A DNA stretch of 60,161 nucleotides, from assembly GCF_004769235.1 (NCBI RefSeq), contig NZ_RQFG01000022.1, positions 1 to 60,161 of the forward strand, in the 5' to 3' direction. Shown here piece after piece: positions 44,101 through 53,050 of this stretch. Position 1 is the first letter of the stretch. Every line of letters starts with the position of its first letter. Under the pieces are notes generated by a model, which searched no databases, was not told the origin of the DNA, and was given only the letters and a program-made list of their open reading frames with translations. The position numbers and the translations under genes are program-made. The stretch comes from Leptospira kanakyensis (GTDB lineage: Bacteria; Spirochaetota; Leptospiria; Leptospirales; Leptospiraceae).

Positions 44101-44762
44101 AACATCCTTCTTGGATCTGGGCCTATTCGGAGTCTTTTCGGCAATATCCCATCCAAGCAAAACAAAATGCAGAAGAAACTCTGGACATGATTGTTGTGAA
44201 AGTTTTGAAACGAGCCATGACTGCAGAAATCACTCTCGCCGATGGGGGAACGTTTTCTCTTAGCCAATTAAAACTAGAAGAAAGATCTTCCGAATTAAAA
44301 TTCCATCTGTATGTCCAAAAAATGTTAGAGAACTCAGAAGTTAAACTAACACCTGGATTCGAAAATTATCTAAAAGGTGCGATCGATTTAGTTTTTTGTA
44401 AAAACGAGAAATACTATATTGTAGATTACAAGTCCAATCTTTTGCCGAATGAAAACTATGATACAAACGCAGTAACATCTGCGGTGATTGAAAAAGGATA
44501 CCTCATTCAAAAGTCAGTGTATGCTCTTATCCTCTATGATTACCTTTCTTCACTTTATGGAGAAGAACTTGCATTGAATCGTTTCGGTGGAGTTTATTAT
44601 CTATTTCTTCGTGGAATGGGGATCGCAAAAAATACGGGAATATATTCGGATCTAAAATCCTCACAAATGGAATGGACTTCGGAAACATTCGCCAATATAC
44701 GGAAAGAAATTTTATCATACATTCGTGATGCGTCCCTTAGTTTGGAGAAATTATATTTATGA
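41151..44762 (+). CDS. recB: Exodeoxyribonuclease V subunit beta (RecB)
   Basis: A 1203-residue UvrD-type helicase-nuclease. Walker A is EASAGTGKTHL at residues 13-23, Walker B LDEFQDTDKNQYQIF, motif III FCIGDPKQSIYGFRGAD and motif VI YVALTRPNLRLY. The C-terminal nuclease is intact, with GAIDLVF and IVDYKSN giving the three metal and catalytic residues (D, D, K). RecB powers 3'-5' unwinding and cuts both strands. It starts directly after the recC stop and overlaps recD by ATGA. Confidence 0.95.
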   Translation: MDHPLAQKSKFIEASAGTGKTHLIMQMLGEIMEFDVKNNVSENRILNTLILTFTEKAAGELKARLKTKILELINSGENPAFYRYLRDLDQVSISTIHGFCNMVLKEYPIETGNNPNFRLTNTDEIVNNSFYQLKRNHWGGKEKSELANILIESQTLENESSITFAVSKLLSNTKNYYFPKSLTLEERFVSPNIEIILLNLKQLILSLQGSVGDSILNQGDKRTLNKWMENWSSFNSFVSAIESKDLKTLKSELLRISSLQRTSEGVVYQGFAYFLLIGKNIVKNLTKEAEVVQSKISNLIALLEETFPIGEMDLDEKWFLQETVFQLVEDSKLQLKTNDALTYDQMILKVYESVVTSPNPSLITSLKERYQVCILDEFQDTDKNQYQIFRSLFMDPKDKSRMLFCIGDPKQSIYGFRGADIGIYLEAAGDFQNSKDSLSTNYRSTKEIIEGLNILFYDKTKPLGETSFFPIEEPGSKKENYQYHPVNHPDITEIKYRYADPNEFGIHVIQYPDKFPNVSRVRSEWAESIKNEILSFQQKKQSLSFFKKNSPTPEGVKLKDIAILCGNKNETELVEKVLSKAGIPCSIYKQRGIFQSEEADQIENLLECLIDSNSSRSYKRILFSELFGVRSENLSKYNEHSIDSYEKSLIDIWLKLIRDNRYAAFFRSVMDETKVLWSHEMKDLEWERKRTNYRQIFQRLLEFQIKSDANLSELLDELRELKKKKTSPEEEPLFDRETEDDAVQILTIHASKGLEWPIVFLYYFGTRPQSLNNYEYPIQIEENHKTERRWIINLWDSKAGKQLEFQHFLNEQKRLLYVALTRPNLRLYIPKLSWGTDFTKKTGYGNILYKELERIQESNLNHRTEGNYFLFRNQPKSNEFEPSNNKNQTSQVEAKNLNPIFLPIEIKSGRILLQHSYTSLQTSQNTLNKTNEENSKEIEEPLEPEPTKTKTDLPSSSKVGNFLHRILELCDFSIFELPIKSILEHPSWIWAYSESFRQYPIQAKQNAEETLDMIVVKVLKRAMTAEITLADGGTFSLSQLKLEERSSELKFHLYVQKMLENSEVKLTPGFENYLKGAIDLVFCKNEKYYIVDYKSNLLPNENYDTNAVTSAVIEKGYLIQKSVYALILYDYLSSLYGEELALNRFGGVYYLFLRGMGIAKNTGIYSDLKSSQMEWTSETFANIRKEILSYIRDASLSLEKLYL

Positions 44763-46546
44763 AACAAAGAGAATTGCCTTATTTAGAAATCGCAAAAGAA
44801 ATCATCACATACTTCCCTCATATACCCAAAGATCATGAAAATTTGATCGCACAGCTAATTGAAACCAATCAAAACGGAGACCTTTATTTATCTTCATTCG
44901 ATTCTCCTGCGATTAAAAATTTCAAAAACCAGTTTCCATTCCATTTAGAAACAATTGGAGAGGAAGAAAGACTTTTTTTTCAAAAAACTTACAAAGAAAA
45001 ACTGCACTTTGAATTGGCAATCAAACGTTTATTAACAAACCGTAAAAATGATCGCATAACCAGTACACTTGATCTTTCAAAAATAGAACCATTGATTTCG
45101 AAATTGGAATCTTTTTTTAGAAACCCGCTGGCTATGGAACAAAAACAAGCAGTGATTGAATCAATCACCGGACTTTTTCGTGTCATTGCGGGAGGTCCCG
45201 GAACAGGGAAAACGACCGTTGTTTCATTCATATTAAAACTGTTAGACGAACTCGAGAAACTGCCACAACCAAATCGGATTGCCCTTGTTGCACCTACAGG
45301 AAGAGCTGCTCAAAGACTTACAGAATCCATTCAAAAAAATTTGAGTTTTTTCCCGAACACGGCTGCATTGACTTCTTCATTAAGAGGACAAACTGTTCAT
45401 AACCTTTTAAAAATATTCCCTAACGACCCAAAACTGTATTATGGAGAAAAACGTTATTTACCATATGACCTCATCATCATGGATGAAACATCAATGGTAG
45501 ATCTGAAACTGATGAATGTATTTTTGGATTCAATCAGTGACAATACCCATTTAATTTTACTCGGGGATCCAAACCAATTACCATCCGTAGGACAAGGAGA
45601 GGTTTTAGCAGACTTACTGAAAGAACTCAGAAAACAAGGGCAATTTGTTTCTGAATTAAAAACCAATCATCGATCTTCTGCTTCTTCACAGTTCAGCATA
45701 TTTGCAGAACTTGTAAAAGATTCTTTTGAAGAAACAAATACAAATCCCGAGTTCCCTACTCCGAAAGTAATAGAACCTAATCAAATAAACAAAGCGGATG
45801 ATTTCCTCTGGTTACAGAAAGAAAAACCAACTCCTACGAACCCATCTATTTATCACGACTGGAAGGGTGATGACCTCATCCAATTTTTATGGAAAGATTT
45901 TTTTCTTCCCACTGCGATCAAGTCTTTGGATTTCCAATGGCAGATAAATGATCTCTTAAATCCAGAGAATAAAAACAGGTTAGATGAATTGATTTCCGAA
46001 TACCGATGTTTGACCATTCTAAGAAACGGATATTACGGAATCGATTCTATACAGACGAGGATTTTAAATCTCGCAAAAAAACAACTCACTTCGCAAAATT
46101 ATTCGCCAAACATAGAATATAGACATTTGGCTAAATCTTTTTACTTCCAAGGGATGCCTATCATTATCAAAAGAAATGATCAAATTAGAAAACTTTTTAA
46201 TGGTGATATTGGCCTTGTATTAAAAATAAATTCCGAACTAAGAGCAGTATTTCCTATCGAAAATCGTTTGTATTCTTTTGCATTGGACACCTTACCCGAA
46301 CATGAACCGGCTTTCTTTTTAACCGTTCACAAAAGCCAAGGGTCTGAATACAATACCATCTTATTGTATCTCCCCCCAATTTTTTCTTTTGATTCCGATT
46401 CCGAAGAAATCCCCCTACTCAATCGCAGAATACTCTATACCGCAGTAACAAGAGCCAAAAAAAAAGTAATCCTTATGGGGGACTACCAAACTTGGAATTT
46501 AGGCCTAGAAACATTTCGAAAAAGAAATACAGGAGTTGAGTTATGA
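44759..46546 (+). CDS. recD: Exodeoxyribonuclease V subunit alpha (RecD)
   Basis: A 595-residue SF1B helicase, the size of E. coli RecD. Walker A IAGGPGTGKTTVV lies near residue 145, Walker B YDLIIMDETSMVDL, motif III LLGDPNQLPSVGQGEVL and the C-terminal LTVHKSQGSEYNTILLYLP and LYTAVTRAKKKVILMGD. It supplies 5'-3' unwinding in RecBCD. Its 3' end overlaps the convergent deoxyribosyltransferase gene by 6 bp. Confidence 0.95.
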   Translation: MKQRELPYLEIAKEIITYFPHIPKDHENLIAQLIETNQNGDLYLSSFDSPAIKNFKNQFPFHLETIGEEERLFFQKTYKEKLHFELAIKRLLTNRKNDRITSTLDLSKIEPLISKLESFFRNPLAMEQKQAVIESITGLFRVIAGGPGTGKTTVVSFILKLLDELEKLPQPNRIALVAPTGRAAQRLTESIQKNLSFFPNTAALTSSLRGQTVHNLLKIFPNDPKLYYGEKRYLPYDLIIMDETSMVDLKLMNVFLDSISDNTHLILLGDPNQLPSVGQGEVLADLLKELRKQGQFVSELKTNHRSSASSQFSIFAELVKDSFEETNTNPEFPTPKVIEPNQINKADDFLWLQKEKPTPTNPSIYHDWKGDDLIQFLWKDFFLPTAIKSLDFQWQINDLLNPENKNRLDELISEYRCLTILRNGYYGIDSIQTRILNLAKKQLTSQNYSPNIEYRHLAKSFYFQGMPIIIKRNDQIRKLFNGDIGLVLKINSELRAVFPIENRLYSFALDTLPEHEPAFFLTVHKSQGSEYNTILLYLPPIFSFDSDSEEIPLLNRRILYTAVTRAKKKVILMGDYQTWNLGLETFRKRNTGVEL

Positions 46547-47062
46547 CAGAGTTTTTAGGAGTTTCAAAACAGACTCTAAATTTCCCAAAACCAAACTACC
46601 TCCAGAATGTATCATTGAAAATTCCAACATTAAGTTGATACTATTTCCAAAATCTTCATTTACTAAATACCCATCACTATCAATCACATAACCAGAAATA
46701 TGTGGTTTTGTGGGAATTTTTGATTTTACGATTTCGGGAAGGATCCGTTTATCATTCAAATACCCAAAAACTCTTTTTCTTTTTGCAAAAGCGTAACCGA
46801 TTTCGAAAGATGTTCCATCATCAACACAAGCACCTCGAAAGGGATTACAGTTGGCAATGACTATATCAGAACGATCAATAATAGAAACGTTTTCTAAAAA
46901 AATTTGATTTGCCCTATCAAGTAATTGTTTATCTGTCACTTCACCATCAAAGGGAGTTAAGGCACGATACCCAAATGATGCGCAGAGAGTTTTCGCATTA
47001 GTAAGAACTTCCGAAGCATTCGCCAGAAAAACTTCCGGGCCCGCAAGATAGATAGTCTGCAT
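46541..47062 (-). CDS. Nucleoside 2-deoxyribosyltransferase
   Basis: A 173-residue protein with the family beginning MQTIYLAGPEVF, the central IIDRSDIVIANCNPFRGACVD (the Asp of the substrate site) and the catalytic Glu in DDGTSFEIGYAFAKRKRVFG. It exchanges the base on 2'-deoxynucleosides in nucleotide salvage. It converges on recD with a 6-bp overlap. There is no obvious operon partner. Confidence 0.9.
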   Translation of the reverse strand: MQTIYLAGPEVFLANASEVLTNAKTLCASFGYRALTPFDGEVTDKQLLDRANQIFLENVSIIDRSDIVIANCNPFRGACVDDGTSFEIGYAFAKRKRVFGYLNDKRILPEIVKSKIPTKPHISGYVIDSDGYLVNEDFGNSINLMLEFSMIHSGGSLVLGNLESVLKLLKTLS

Positions 47063-47104
47063 AATGAATTCTATCTGGAGCCGAAAGAAAATTCAAAGAT
47101 TTTT

Positions 47105-49573
47105 TTAATTCACCCTGGGTTCAGCAGGTGTGAGTTTGACTTCGCTAAATGCAAATTTACCATCTAAACCAAAATAGAAAAACCTTGGCCTTTGGGGGTT
47201 ATATTGCAAATCCCATGCATCCAAAACATTGTCTACACCAACAAACCATTGAAAATGTCCAAAAAATCTTTGAGACAACCGTAAATTCAGATTTGTATGA
47301 GGATTTACCATTCGGTATCCATATGTAGCACCAGTGGTACAATACGAGAGATTGTTTTCTGCACAGTAGTCTGAAACCCCTGTTGGGAGCTGACCGAGCG
47401 CATTGGATATGTTAGTTTGTGCCTGGTTATTTAATGCAGCTTCCAAACCATCAAAATTGGTTGGCAGATCCGGATTACACCACAAAGGATTTTTAACACA
47501 ATAATAAGGTTGTTTTCCAAACACCACTGCAAACACAGACAAACTCAAACCGCTGGACTTTTCATCAATACGAATGCTAAAATTCCAACGATGGGGGCCC
47601 CTTCCCTCAAGAGGGAGTTTCGTTAACTCATCTCTGGTATCCGTATAAGTATAACCAACGCTAGTTGATACGATTTCGGTAAGTCGAACATTTATAGATG
47701 ACTCAATCCCTTGTGTAGTGGCTTTCTGGTAATTTGATGTTTGATAAACCATAAGACCCGACGAATCTCTCACTGGGTTCGTTCTAAATCCGATCAGATT
47801 GTCTACGTTGTTGTGAAATAAATTTGAACTATACCAAATTCTTTTTGTAATGTCCCACTCCCAACCAAAGTTATAACTTCTTGAAAGTTCTGGTTTGAGA
47901 TTGGAACTTCCCACAACTCGATACCCTACACCTGGATTTAAAAAGTTAAAGTACAAGTCTTGAAAGCTGGGAGCCCGATACCCAAGCCCATTCGCTGCAC
48001 GAAATCGAAATTGGTCGGTTACGTCATAACGAATGGCAAGTTTAGGAAGCCATTCACCACCATAAATAGAATCATGATCATAACGAACTCCCGGGACAAT
48101 TTGTATCCTAGGTTTATCAGAAACTCTCCACTCATCTTGCACATAAAATGCATTCCTAAAACGATAAGCATTTCCATTGATTGTTTGTCCTCTTGTCAAC
48201 TCCGGATTAAAATCCTCAAAACAAACATTGGGATAAGTTCTACGGCAATCAGGAGCAATACGAGCTGAAGAAATTTGATCCTGTAAATTTTCGGCACCAA
48301 CGGAAGTTACATGATTTTCTGAAAATTTATAATCTACTCTAGATCGAAACTCAGCGACTGCATTGTCTGTTCTTTGTTGTGAGTCTAAATCATCAGCCTT
48401 TCTTTGGTCTGTTGTATATAAATCTTGAAACCTAGAATAGTTTGCGTTCAAATTCACGTTTATCTTTTGATTCGCAACCCAATCCACATTAAAAGCACCC
48501 ATAAAATCATGAGTTTTATTCCTTCGATCATAAACAGTTCTTGGAGGAGAAGCATCAACAGCTGTCTGATCCAAATGCCTATAATAAAACTGTCCGGTGA
48601 GTGTTAAGTTATCTGTCGCGTGATAAACAGTTTTATTAGAAAGGTTCATATCATTAAATGCACTTCCCGAAGTTGATTCGAGTGGTGGTGAATAATTTGG
48701 TAACCGAGTTGCTAATAAATAACTATTAACAGCAGAAGTATTCGCTGGGTACGGATTGTACCCTGGAGCAAGTGATGCGTATCTCCCGTTTCTTGGACCG
48801 GGAGTTGCGTCTGGAGTTAGATCGTATCCGTCTCCTTTATGCCAACCGACAGTGAAGAGTGTAGACAATTTATCACTTTTTGCTCCAACAGTTGCGTAGT
48901 TTCGAAACTCCATATAAGATCCGTAATATTTTTCACTTCCCGAACCTCCCAAAGTTCGAAACTCAGCATACAATGGATCTTGTGCTTCTTTGGTTATGAT
49001 GTTGATCACACCGGCAATGGCATCGGATCCATAAATGGCGGAGGAAGCTCCCTTAACAATTTCAATTCTTTCAATGTCTTCTGCTTTGAAACGAGTTAAG
49101 TCAATCGATCCACTAAATCGACCCGTAGTCCTTTGTCCATCCACAAGGATGAGGACATTCTGTGCAGAAAGTCCTTGCAAACGGACAGTTTGTCCCCTTT
49201 CTCCTGCTTGGGCAGGCCTCACTTCTATCCCAGGAACGTTCCCCAGTGTCTGCGAAAGATCCCTCGCCCCCATCGCATCTATATCTTTTCTAGTGAGAAC
49301 CTCAGTAGTAATTGTGGAATCTTTTAAAAGATTTTTCCTTCTTGTACCAGTCACGGTGATCATATTTGAACGATCCAAATTGGAATCGTTTGGTTGAATC
49401 CCTGATTCACCATGTTTTGTTTGTTTGGTGGTCTCAGAGGCATCCCCTTTATCAGCGGCAGGCTCCGCGTATAAATCAGAATCAACCGAAACCAAACCAA
49501 TATACGCTACTAATAAGAAATAGAGAACCTTAGGGAATTTTAATCCCGAGGTTTTTTGAAAACTAATTTTCAT
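47105..49573 (-). CDS. hmuR: TonB-dependent outer-membrane receptor, probable haem receptor
   Basis: An 822-residue receptor. A signal peptide of about 36 residues precedes the plug (about 75-210) with TEVLTRKDIDAMGARDLSQT, VRLQGLSAQNVLILVDGQR and IVKGASSAIYGSDAIAGVIN. The barrel follows to LDGKFAF and a further 13-residue tail. GYRAPSFQDLYFNF and SNLKPELSRSYNFG correspond to the FRAP and NPNL boxes of haem receptors, but the usual His between them is absent. It is last in an operon behind an HmuY-like lipoprotein, divergent from hmuTUV, so haem is the likely ligand. Confidence 0.88.
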   Translation of the reverse strand: MKISFQKTSGLKFPKVLYFLLVAYIGLVSVDSDLYAEPAADKGDASETTKQTKHGESGIQPNDSNLDRSNMITVTGTRRKNLLKDSTITTEVLTRKDIDAMGARDLSQTLGNVPGIEVRPAQAGERGQTVRLQGLSAQNVLILVDGQRTTGRFSGSIDLTRFKAEDIERIEIVKGASSAIYGSDAIAGVINIITKEAQDPLYAEFRTLGGSGSEKYYGSYMEFRNYATVGAKSDKLSTLFTVGWHKGDGYDLTPDATPGPRNGRYASLAPGYNPYPANTSAVNSYLLATRLPNYSPPLESTSGSAFNDMNLSNKTVYHATDNLTLTGQFYYRHLDQTAVDASPPRTVYDRRNKTHDFMGAFNVDWVANQKINVNLNANYSRFQDLYTTDQRKADDLDSQQRTDNAVAEFRSRVDYKFSENHVTSVGAENLQDQISSARIAPDCRRTYPNVCFEDFNPELTRGQTINGNAYRFRNAFYVQDEWRVSDKPRIQIVPGVRYDHDSIYGGEWLPKLAIRYDVTDQFRFRAANGLGYRAPSFQDLYFNFLNPGVGYRVVGSSNLKPELSRSYNFGWEWDITKRIWYSSNLFHNNVDNLIGFRTNPVRDSSGLMVYQTSNYQKATTQGIESSINVRLTEIVSTSVGYTYTDTRDELTKLPLEGRGPHRWNFSIRIDEKSSGLSLSVFAVVFGKQPYYCVKNPLWCNPDLPTNFDGLEAALNNQAQTNISNALGQLPTGVSDYCAENNLSYCTTGATYGYRMVNPHTNLNLRLSQRFFGHFQWFVGVDNVLDAWDLQYNPQRPRFFYFGLDGKFAFSEVKLTPAEPRVN

Positions 49574-49605
49574 ACTTTATTTAAATGCAATTCAATCAAT
49601 TGAGA

Positions 49606-50301
49606 TTATAATTTTTTCCATTGAAACTTTGGATTCCCCGAAGTTCCCGCTGCACTATAATAGTCCAACATCTGGATTGCATATTTCGATCCATCACTTC
49701 CAGTGATGATAAAAACATCAGATTTAGCAGTTAAAATTGTATCTGCATAAGTATACCAAGCGCCATATCCTGCTGGCATCGGTGTTAAATCAAGTGGGGC
49801 TGCCATCACAGGGTTAATACTTTCTGAAGAAGAAGTTACAGGGCCACCTCCGGCAGAAGAAAGCCTAACATCTACAACTGCCGTACACTCTGCACCTGTA
49901 AAGGCAGCGGCAAAATTTGTAGAACCCGATTTACATGCACCACCGCTCCCGGTTCCGCTGGTTCCACTATTTGTCTGAATATTATATCTTTTTAAAGCAA
50001 TATCCCACTGTGCAGTAGACTCTACTTTAACTCCGTTCGATTTTAAACTTATATACACCCAATTACAACTTGAAGTGGCATTAACCGCTGTCGTAAAGGC
50101 CCCCGTTGTGTTCACAGCGTTCGCAGGAACTACCGTACAAGGGATAGTGCCACTTTCCACTCCTCCGGCAACCAAGAGCAATAAAGCAGATGAATCATCA
50201 CTGCTATTCTGCTTCAGCGAACAATCAGTAAAAAAAGAAATGTTTAATAAGATTACGAATGAGAACTGTTTTAAGATTTGGAATTTTGATTTTATAGCCA
50301 T
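49606..50301 (-). CDS. hmuY: HmuY-like haem-binding lipoprotein
   Basis: A 231-residue lipoprotein from the ATG at 50301 (Shine-Dalgarno AGAGG). The lipobox Cys is in FFTDC. The mature domain has the HmuY pattern: AQWDIALKRYNIQTNSG and GTGSGGA, later GYGAWYTYAD, and the ending VFIITGSDGSKYAIQMLDYY then SAAGTSGNPKFQW. HmuY proteins of Bacteroidota strip haem from host proteins and pass it to the HmuR receptor. Here the gene is 32 nt upstream of the TonB receptor in the same operon, supporting the same role. Confidence 0.8.
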   Translation of the reverse strand: MAIKSKFQILKQFSFVILLNISFFTDCSLKQNSSDDSSALLLLVAGGVESGTIPCTVVPANAVNTTGAFTTAVNATSSCNWVYISLKSNGVKVESTAQWDIALKRYNIQTNSGTSGTGSGGACKSGSTNFAAAFTGAECTAVVDVRLSSAGGGPVTSSSESINPVMAAPLDLTPMPAGYGAWYTYADTILTAKSDVFIITGSDGSKYAIQMLDYYSAAGTSGNPKFQWKKL

Positions 50302-50373
50302 TTGGATACCTCTTCTAATATTAAATTGCCAAAGAACCAATTTGGCCCTTTGGCAATTCCAACCTTTTGAATA

Positions 50374-51099
50374 CTATAAGATTGGTCTTGTGGATACGTG
50401 AACTTTAGTTGCTGTTAACAATGTAGTATTTGAAATACGGAAATATGCAGAAAGGGCATCCGTTGTTGCCAAGACATTGGATGCATCAGGCCAAGCAGAA
50501 TACTTAATAACCGCATTATCATTATTAAGCGATCCACGAACTCTACAATCAGCACCATTTACACCCGTTGCCCAAAAATGAACCGTAGGAGCGGTAGTCG
50601 TAGAATTTCCAATACTGATACAAACATCATTCCCATTTGCTAATGATACAGTTGGGTTTGCTCCAGCATCCATTTGGCCACCTTGGTAATTTCCATAATC
50701 TTTGTTACGAAACCAAGCGTAAGGGTTAGGACTAGAAACAGATTTACCTACAACGAAAATATATTGGCCAGTCAAAGTGGGGGTCGTAGTCGTAGGAGCT
50801 GTTTTATACCCTAAGAAAAAATACATGTACCCATTGTCCCCTAAAGCTTTTAGGTTTTCGAAACGAAAGAAATTTCCATTTCCTGCATTCGGTTTGCAGA
50901 GAGCTGTATAAGAACCGGATGTATAAGTTTCATCGATGGTTTTCTCACAAACCGTATTTGGATCTTCATAGTTAGCAGCAAGAGCTAACAAACCAAGGGA
51001 AGTATTATTATTGTCGTTCGATTCTCCAGGACAACCGATCGAAAGGGAACCTACGAGAAGTAGGCAGAAAAGAAGCGTCAATTTGTGGGTTAGTTTCAT
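50374..51099 (-). CDS. Surface lipoprotein of the haem operon
   Basis: A 241-residue lipoprotein from the ATG at 51099 (AGGAAA upstream). The signal peptide LTLLFCLLLVGSLSIGC ends in a lipobox. The mature part is strand-rich and Asn/Thr-rich, with four Cys, and contains no recognised domain. It is first in the operon with the HmuY-like and TonB receptor genes and downstream of a Fur-like palindrome. It is probably a haem- or haemoprotein-binding surface protein, by context only. Confidence 0.7.
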   Translation of the reverse strand: MKLTHKLTLLFCLLLVGSLSIGCPGESNDNNNTSLGLLALAANYEDPNTVCEKTIDETYTSGSYTALCKPNAGNGNFFRFENLKALGDNGYMYFFLGYKTAPTTTTPTLTGQYIFVVGKSVSSPNPYAWFRNKDYGNYQGGQMDAGANPTVSLANGNDVCISIGNSTTTAPTVHFWATGVNGADCRVRGSLNNDNAVIKYSAWPDASNVLATTDALSAYFRISNTTLLTATKVHVSTRPIL

Positions 51100-51119
51100 T
51101 AGACATTTTCCTAAAAGAG

Positions 51120-51172
51120 AATGAGTCTCATTTTTTGTACCCTTGAAATCCGTCAAGTACTTTGAGACTCAA
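51120..51172. promoter_or_regulatory. Fur-like palindromes between the haem operons
   Basis: AATGAGtCTCATT (51120-51132) and TTGAGaCTCAA (51162-51172) are two palindromes with the same GAG-N-CTC core, 41 bp apart. They lie in the gap between the divergent lipoprotein-hmuY-receptor and hmuTUVS operons. Extended, the first matches the classical 19-bp Fur consensus at 13 positions. A Fur-family repressor acting on both operons is likely. Confidence 0.62.
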
Positions 51173-51218
51173 TCTCTTTTCTGTTGACTCAGATTCCCTA
51201 CCCTTTGAACCTTGGATC

Positions 51219-52067
51219 ATGATCCAATCCAACCAAAACAAAACATTAGCTACCTTCTTAGTTTGCCTAATGTTACTATCATCCGCCGCAAACGCAGAAA
51301 CAAACCAACGAATTGTTTCCGTAAACGGAACCACTACCGAAATCATTTATGCACTCAAACTAGAAAACCAATTGGTTGCGGTAGATTCCACTTCTTACTA
51401 TCCCAAACAAGCGTTAACTCTTCCAAACGTTGGTTACCAAAGGACATTAGCAACGGAAGGGATTTTGAATGTAAAACCCACACAAGTCATTGGACTTGAG
51501 TCAGCTGGACCACCTGCGACCATTCAAAATTTAAAAGATGCAAGGATTCCTCTTTTATTATTCCCAGATGAGTTTAAACTAGAGACTCCCGTAACCCGAG
51601 TGTTAGAGATTGGAAAGTTATTCGGTAAACAAAAAGAAGCTGAAAACTTAGCGAAATCCATTCGAGAACAAATCCAAAAATTAAAAATGAATAAAACTAA
51701 CGTGAAAGTTTTATTCATTTATTCAAGAAACCCAAGTTCTGTTTATATATCTGGAACTGGAACCGCGGCACATTCCATGATCGAACTTTCTGGAGCCAAA
51801 AATGCAATAACCGAATTTACAGAGTACAAACCTCTTACCAGTGAAGCTCTTGTAAAAGCTAATCCCGATATCATTCTTATGCCAGAGAAATCAGCGCAAG
51901 GATTCGGTGGAGAAAAGGCTATTTGGGAAATTAACGGTATGGAACTCACTCGAGCCGGCAAAGAAAAAAGATTAATCGTATTAGATGATTTGCTTCTACT
52001 TGGATTTGGACCACGACTTCCTCTCGCTCTAAAAACACTCAATGATCAATGGAAACAGTTGGAATGA
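51219..52067 (+). CDS. hmuT: Haem ABC transporter substrate-binding protein
   Basis: A 282-residue periplasmic protein from the ATG at 51219. The signal peptide ends SSAANA. The fold is the two-lobed cluster type: RIVSVNGTTTEIIYALKLEN, then VDSTSYYP with the Tyr that ligates haem in HmuT/ShuT proteins, TLATEGILNVKPTQVIGLES and the C-terminal KRLIVLDDLLLLGFGPRLP. It delivers haem from the periplasm to HmuUV. The next gene overlaps by ATGA. Confidence 0.88.
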   Translation: MIQSNQNKTLATFLVCLMLLSSAANAETNQRIVSVNGTTTEIIYALKLENQLVAVDSTSYYPKQALTLPNVGYQRTLATEGILNVKPTQVIGLESAGPPATIQNLKDARIPLLLFPDEFKLETPVTRVLEIGKLFGKQKEAENLAKSIREQIQKLKMNKTNVKVLFIYSRNPSSVYISGTGTAAHSMIELSGAKNAITEFTEYKPLTSEALVKANPDIILMPEKSAQGFGGEKAIWEINGMELTRAGKEKRLIVLDDLLLLGFGPRLPLALKTLNDQWKQLE

Positions 52068-53050
52068 AGAAAAAGTTTCTCTTTATTATCTTCTGTACCG
52101 GCTTTGCCATTTTTTCTGCACTTGCGTCGTCCTTCCTCGGCGCAATGGACATTCATTGGAAAGATTTATTTTTAAGTGAGACAATAGAATCTCGAGTTTT
52201 TTTTGAACTTCGGCTACCAAGAATCCTTCTCGGACTTATGGTAGGAGGTTCGCTTGCTTGGTCTGGTGCATTGGCTCAAGGTTTATTTCGAAATCCCATC
52301 GTTGATCCCGGTCTCATTGGAATCACAGCAGGTTGTGCTCTCTTTGCTGCGATCGCCATAGTTCTTGGAAGTTCGATTCCTTTTTTACACTCTATTTGGA
52401 GTGTTGTTGTTTTTTCTTTTGTTGGTGGAGTTCTATTCTCCTTTATCATTTTCTTTTTTGCAAAATCAAAAGGAAGAACAGATGTTTTTTCCATGTTACT
52501 CTCAGGGATAGCAGTAAATGCTATTTGTATATCTGCCATTGGTGTTTTGAGTTATTTCGCTAACGAAGCACAACTCAGAAATCTTTCCCTTTGGAATATG
52601 GGAAGTTTAGGTGGTGCCTCTTGGAGTCTTTTGAAATCCTTTTCTTGTTTTTTTGTTTTACCACTTCTTGTTAGTCCCTTTATCGCCAAACAATTGAATG
52701 TTTTTATTTTAGGAGAACGTGAAGCCACACATCTCGGGATATCCACTGAAATTTTAAAAACCATCATCATTCTTTTGATAGGTGTAAGTGTCGGGACATG
52801 TATTTCAATCGTTGGTAATATTGGATTTGTTGGTTTGGCAGTACCACATATCGTCAGACTAGCCATTGGACAAGACTACAGATATCTTCTCATCACAACT
52901 TATATACTGGGTGGGGGGTTACTCTGTTTTGCAGATGCCATCTGTCGAGTGATCATCGCTCCATCCGAAATTCCAGTTGGGATCGCAACGGCTCTACTCG
53001 GCGCCCCATTCTTTCTTAGCCTAATTAGAAAAAGGATGCACTCCACATGA
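52064..53050 (+). CDS. hmuU: Haem ABC transporter permease
   Basis: A 328-residue FecCD-family permease from the ATG at 52064, which overlaps the hmuT stop. It has nine or ten membrane helices. The family signatures are ELRLPRILLGLMVGGSLAWS then GALAQGLFRNPIVDPGLIG, and GNIGFVGLAVPHIVRLAIGQ, the loop that contacts the ATPase. It forms the haem channel with HmuV. The next gene again overlaps by ATGA. Confidence 0.92.
   Translation: MKKKFLFIIFCTGFAIFSALASSFLGAMDIHWKDLFLSETIESRVFFELRLPRILLGLMVGGSLAWSGALAQGLFRNPIVDPGLIGITAGCALFAAIAIVLGSSIPFLHSIWSVVVFSFVGGVLFSFIIFFFAKSKGRTDVFSMLLSGIAVNAICISAIGVLSYFANEAQLRNLSLWNMGSLGGASWSLLKSFSCFFVLPLLVSPFIAKQLNVFILGEREATHLGISTEILKTIIILLIGVSVGTCISIVGNIGFVGLAVPHIVRLAIGQDYRYLLITTYILGGGLLCFADAICRVIIAPSEIPVGIATALLGAPFFLSLIRKRMHST

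Noticed and set aside
37839..44762. AddAB instead of RecBC
   Set aside because: No AddB-like iron-sulphur cysteines were seen and recD follows in the same operon, so RecBCD fits better.
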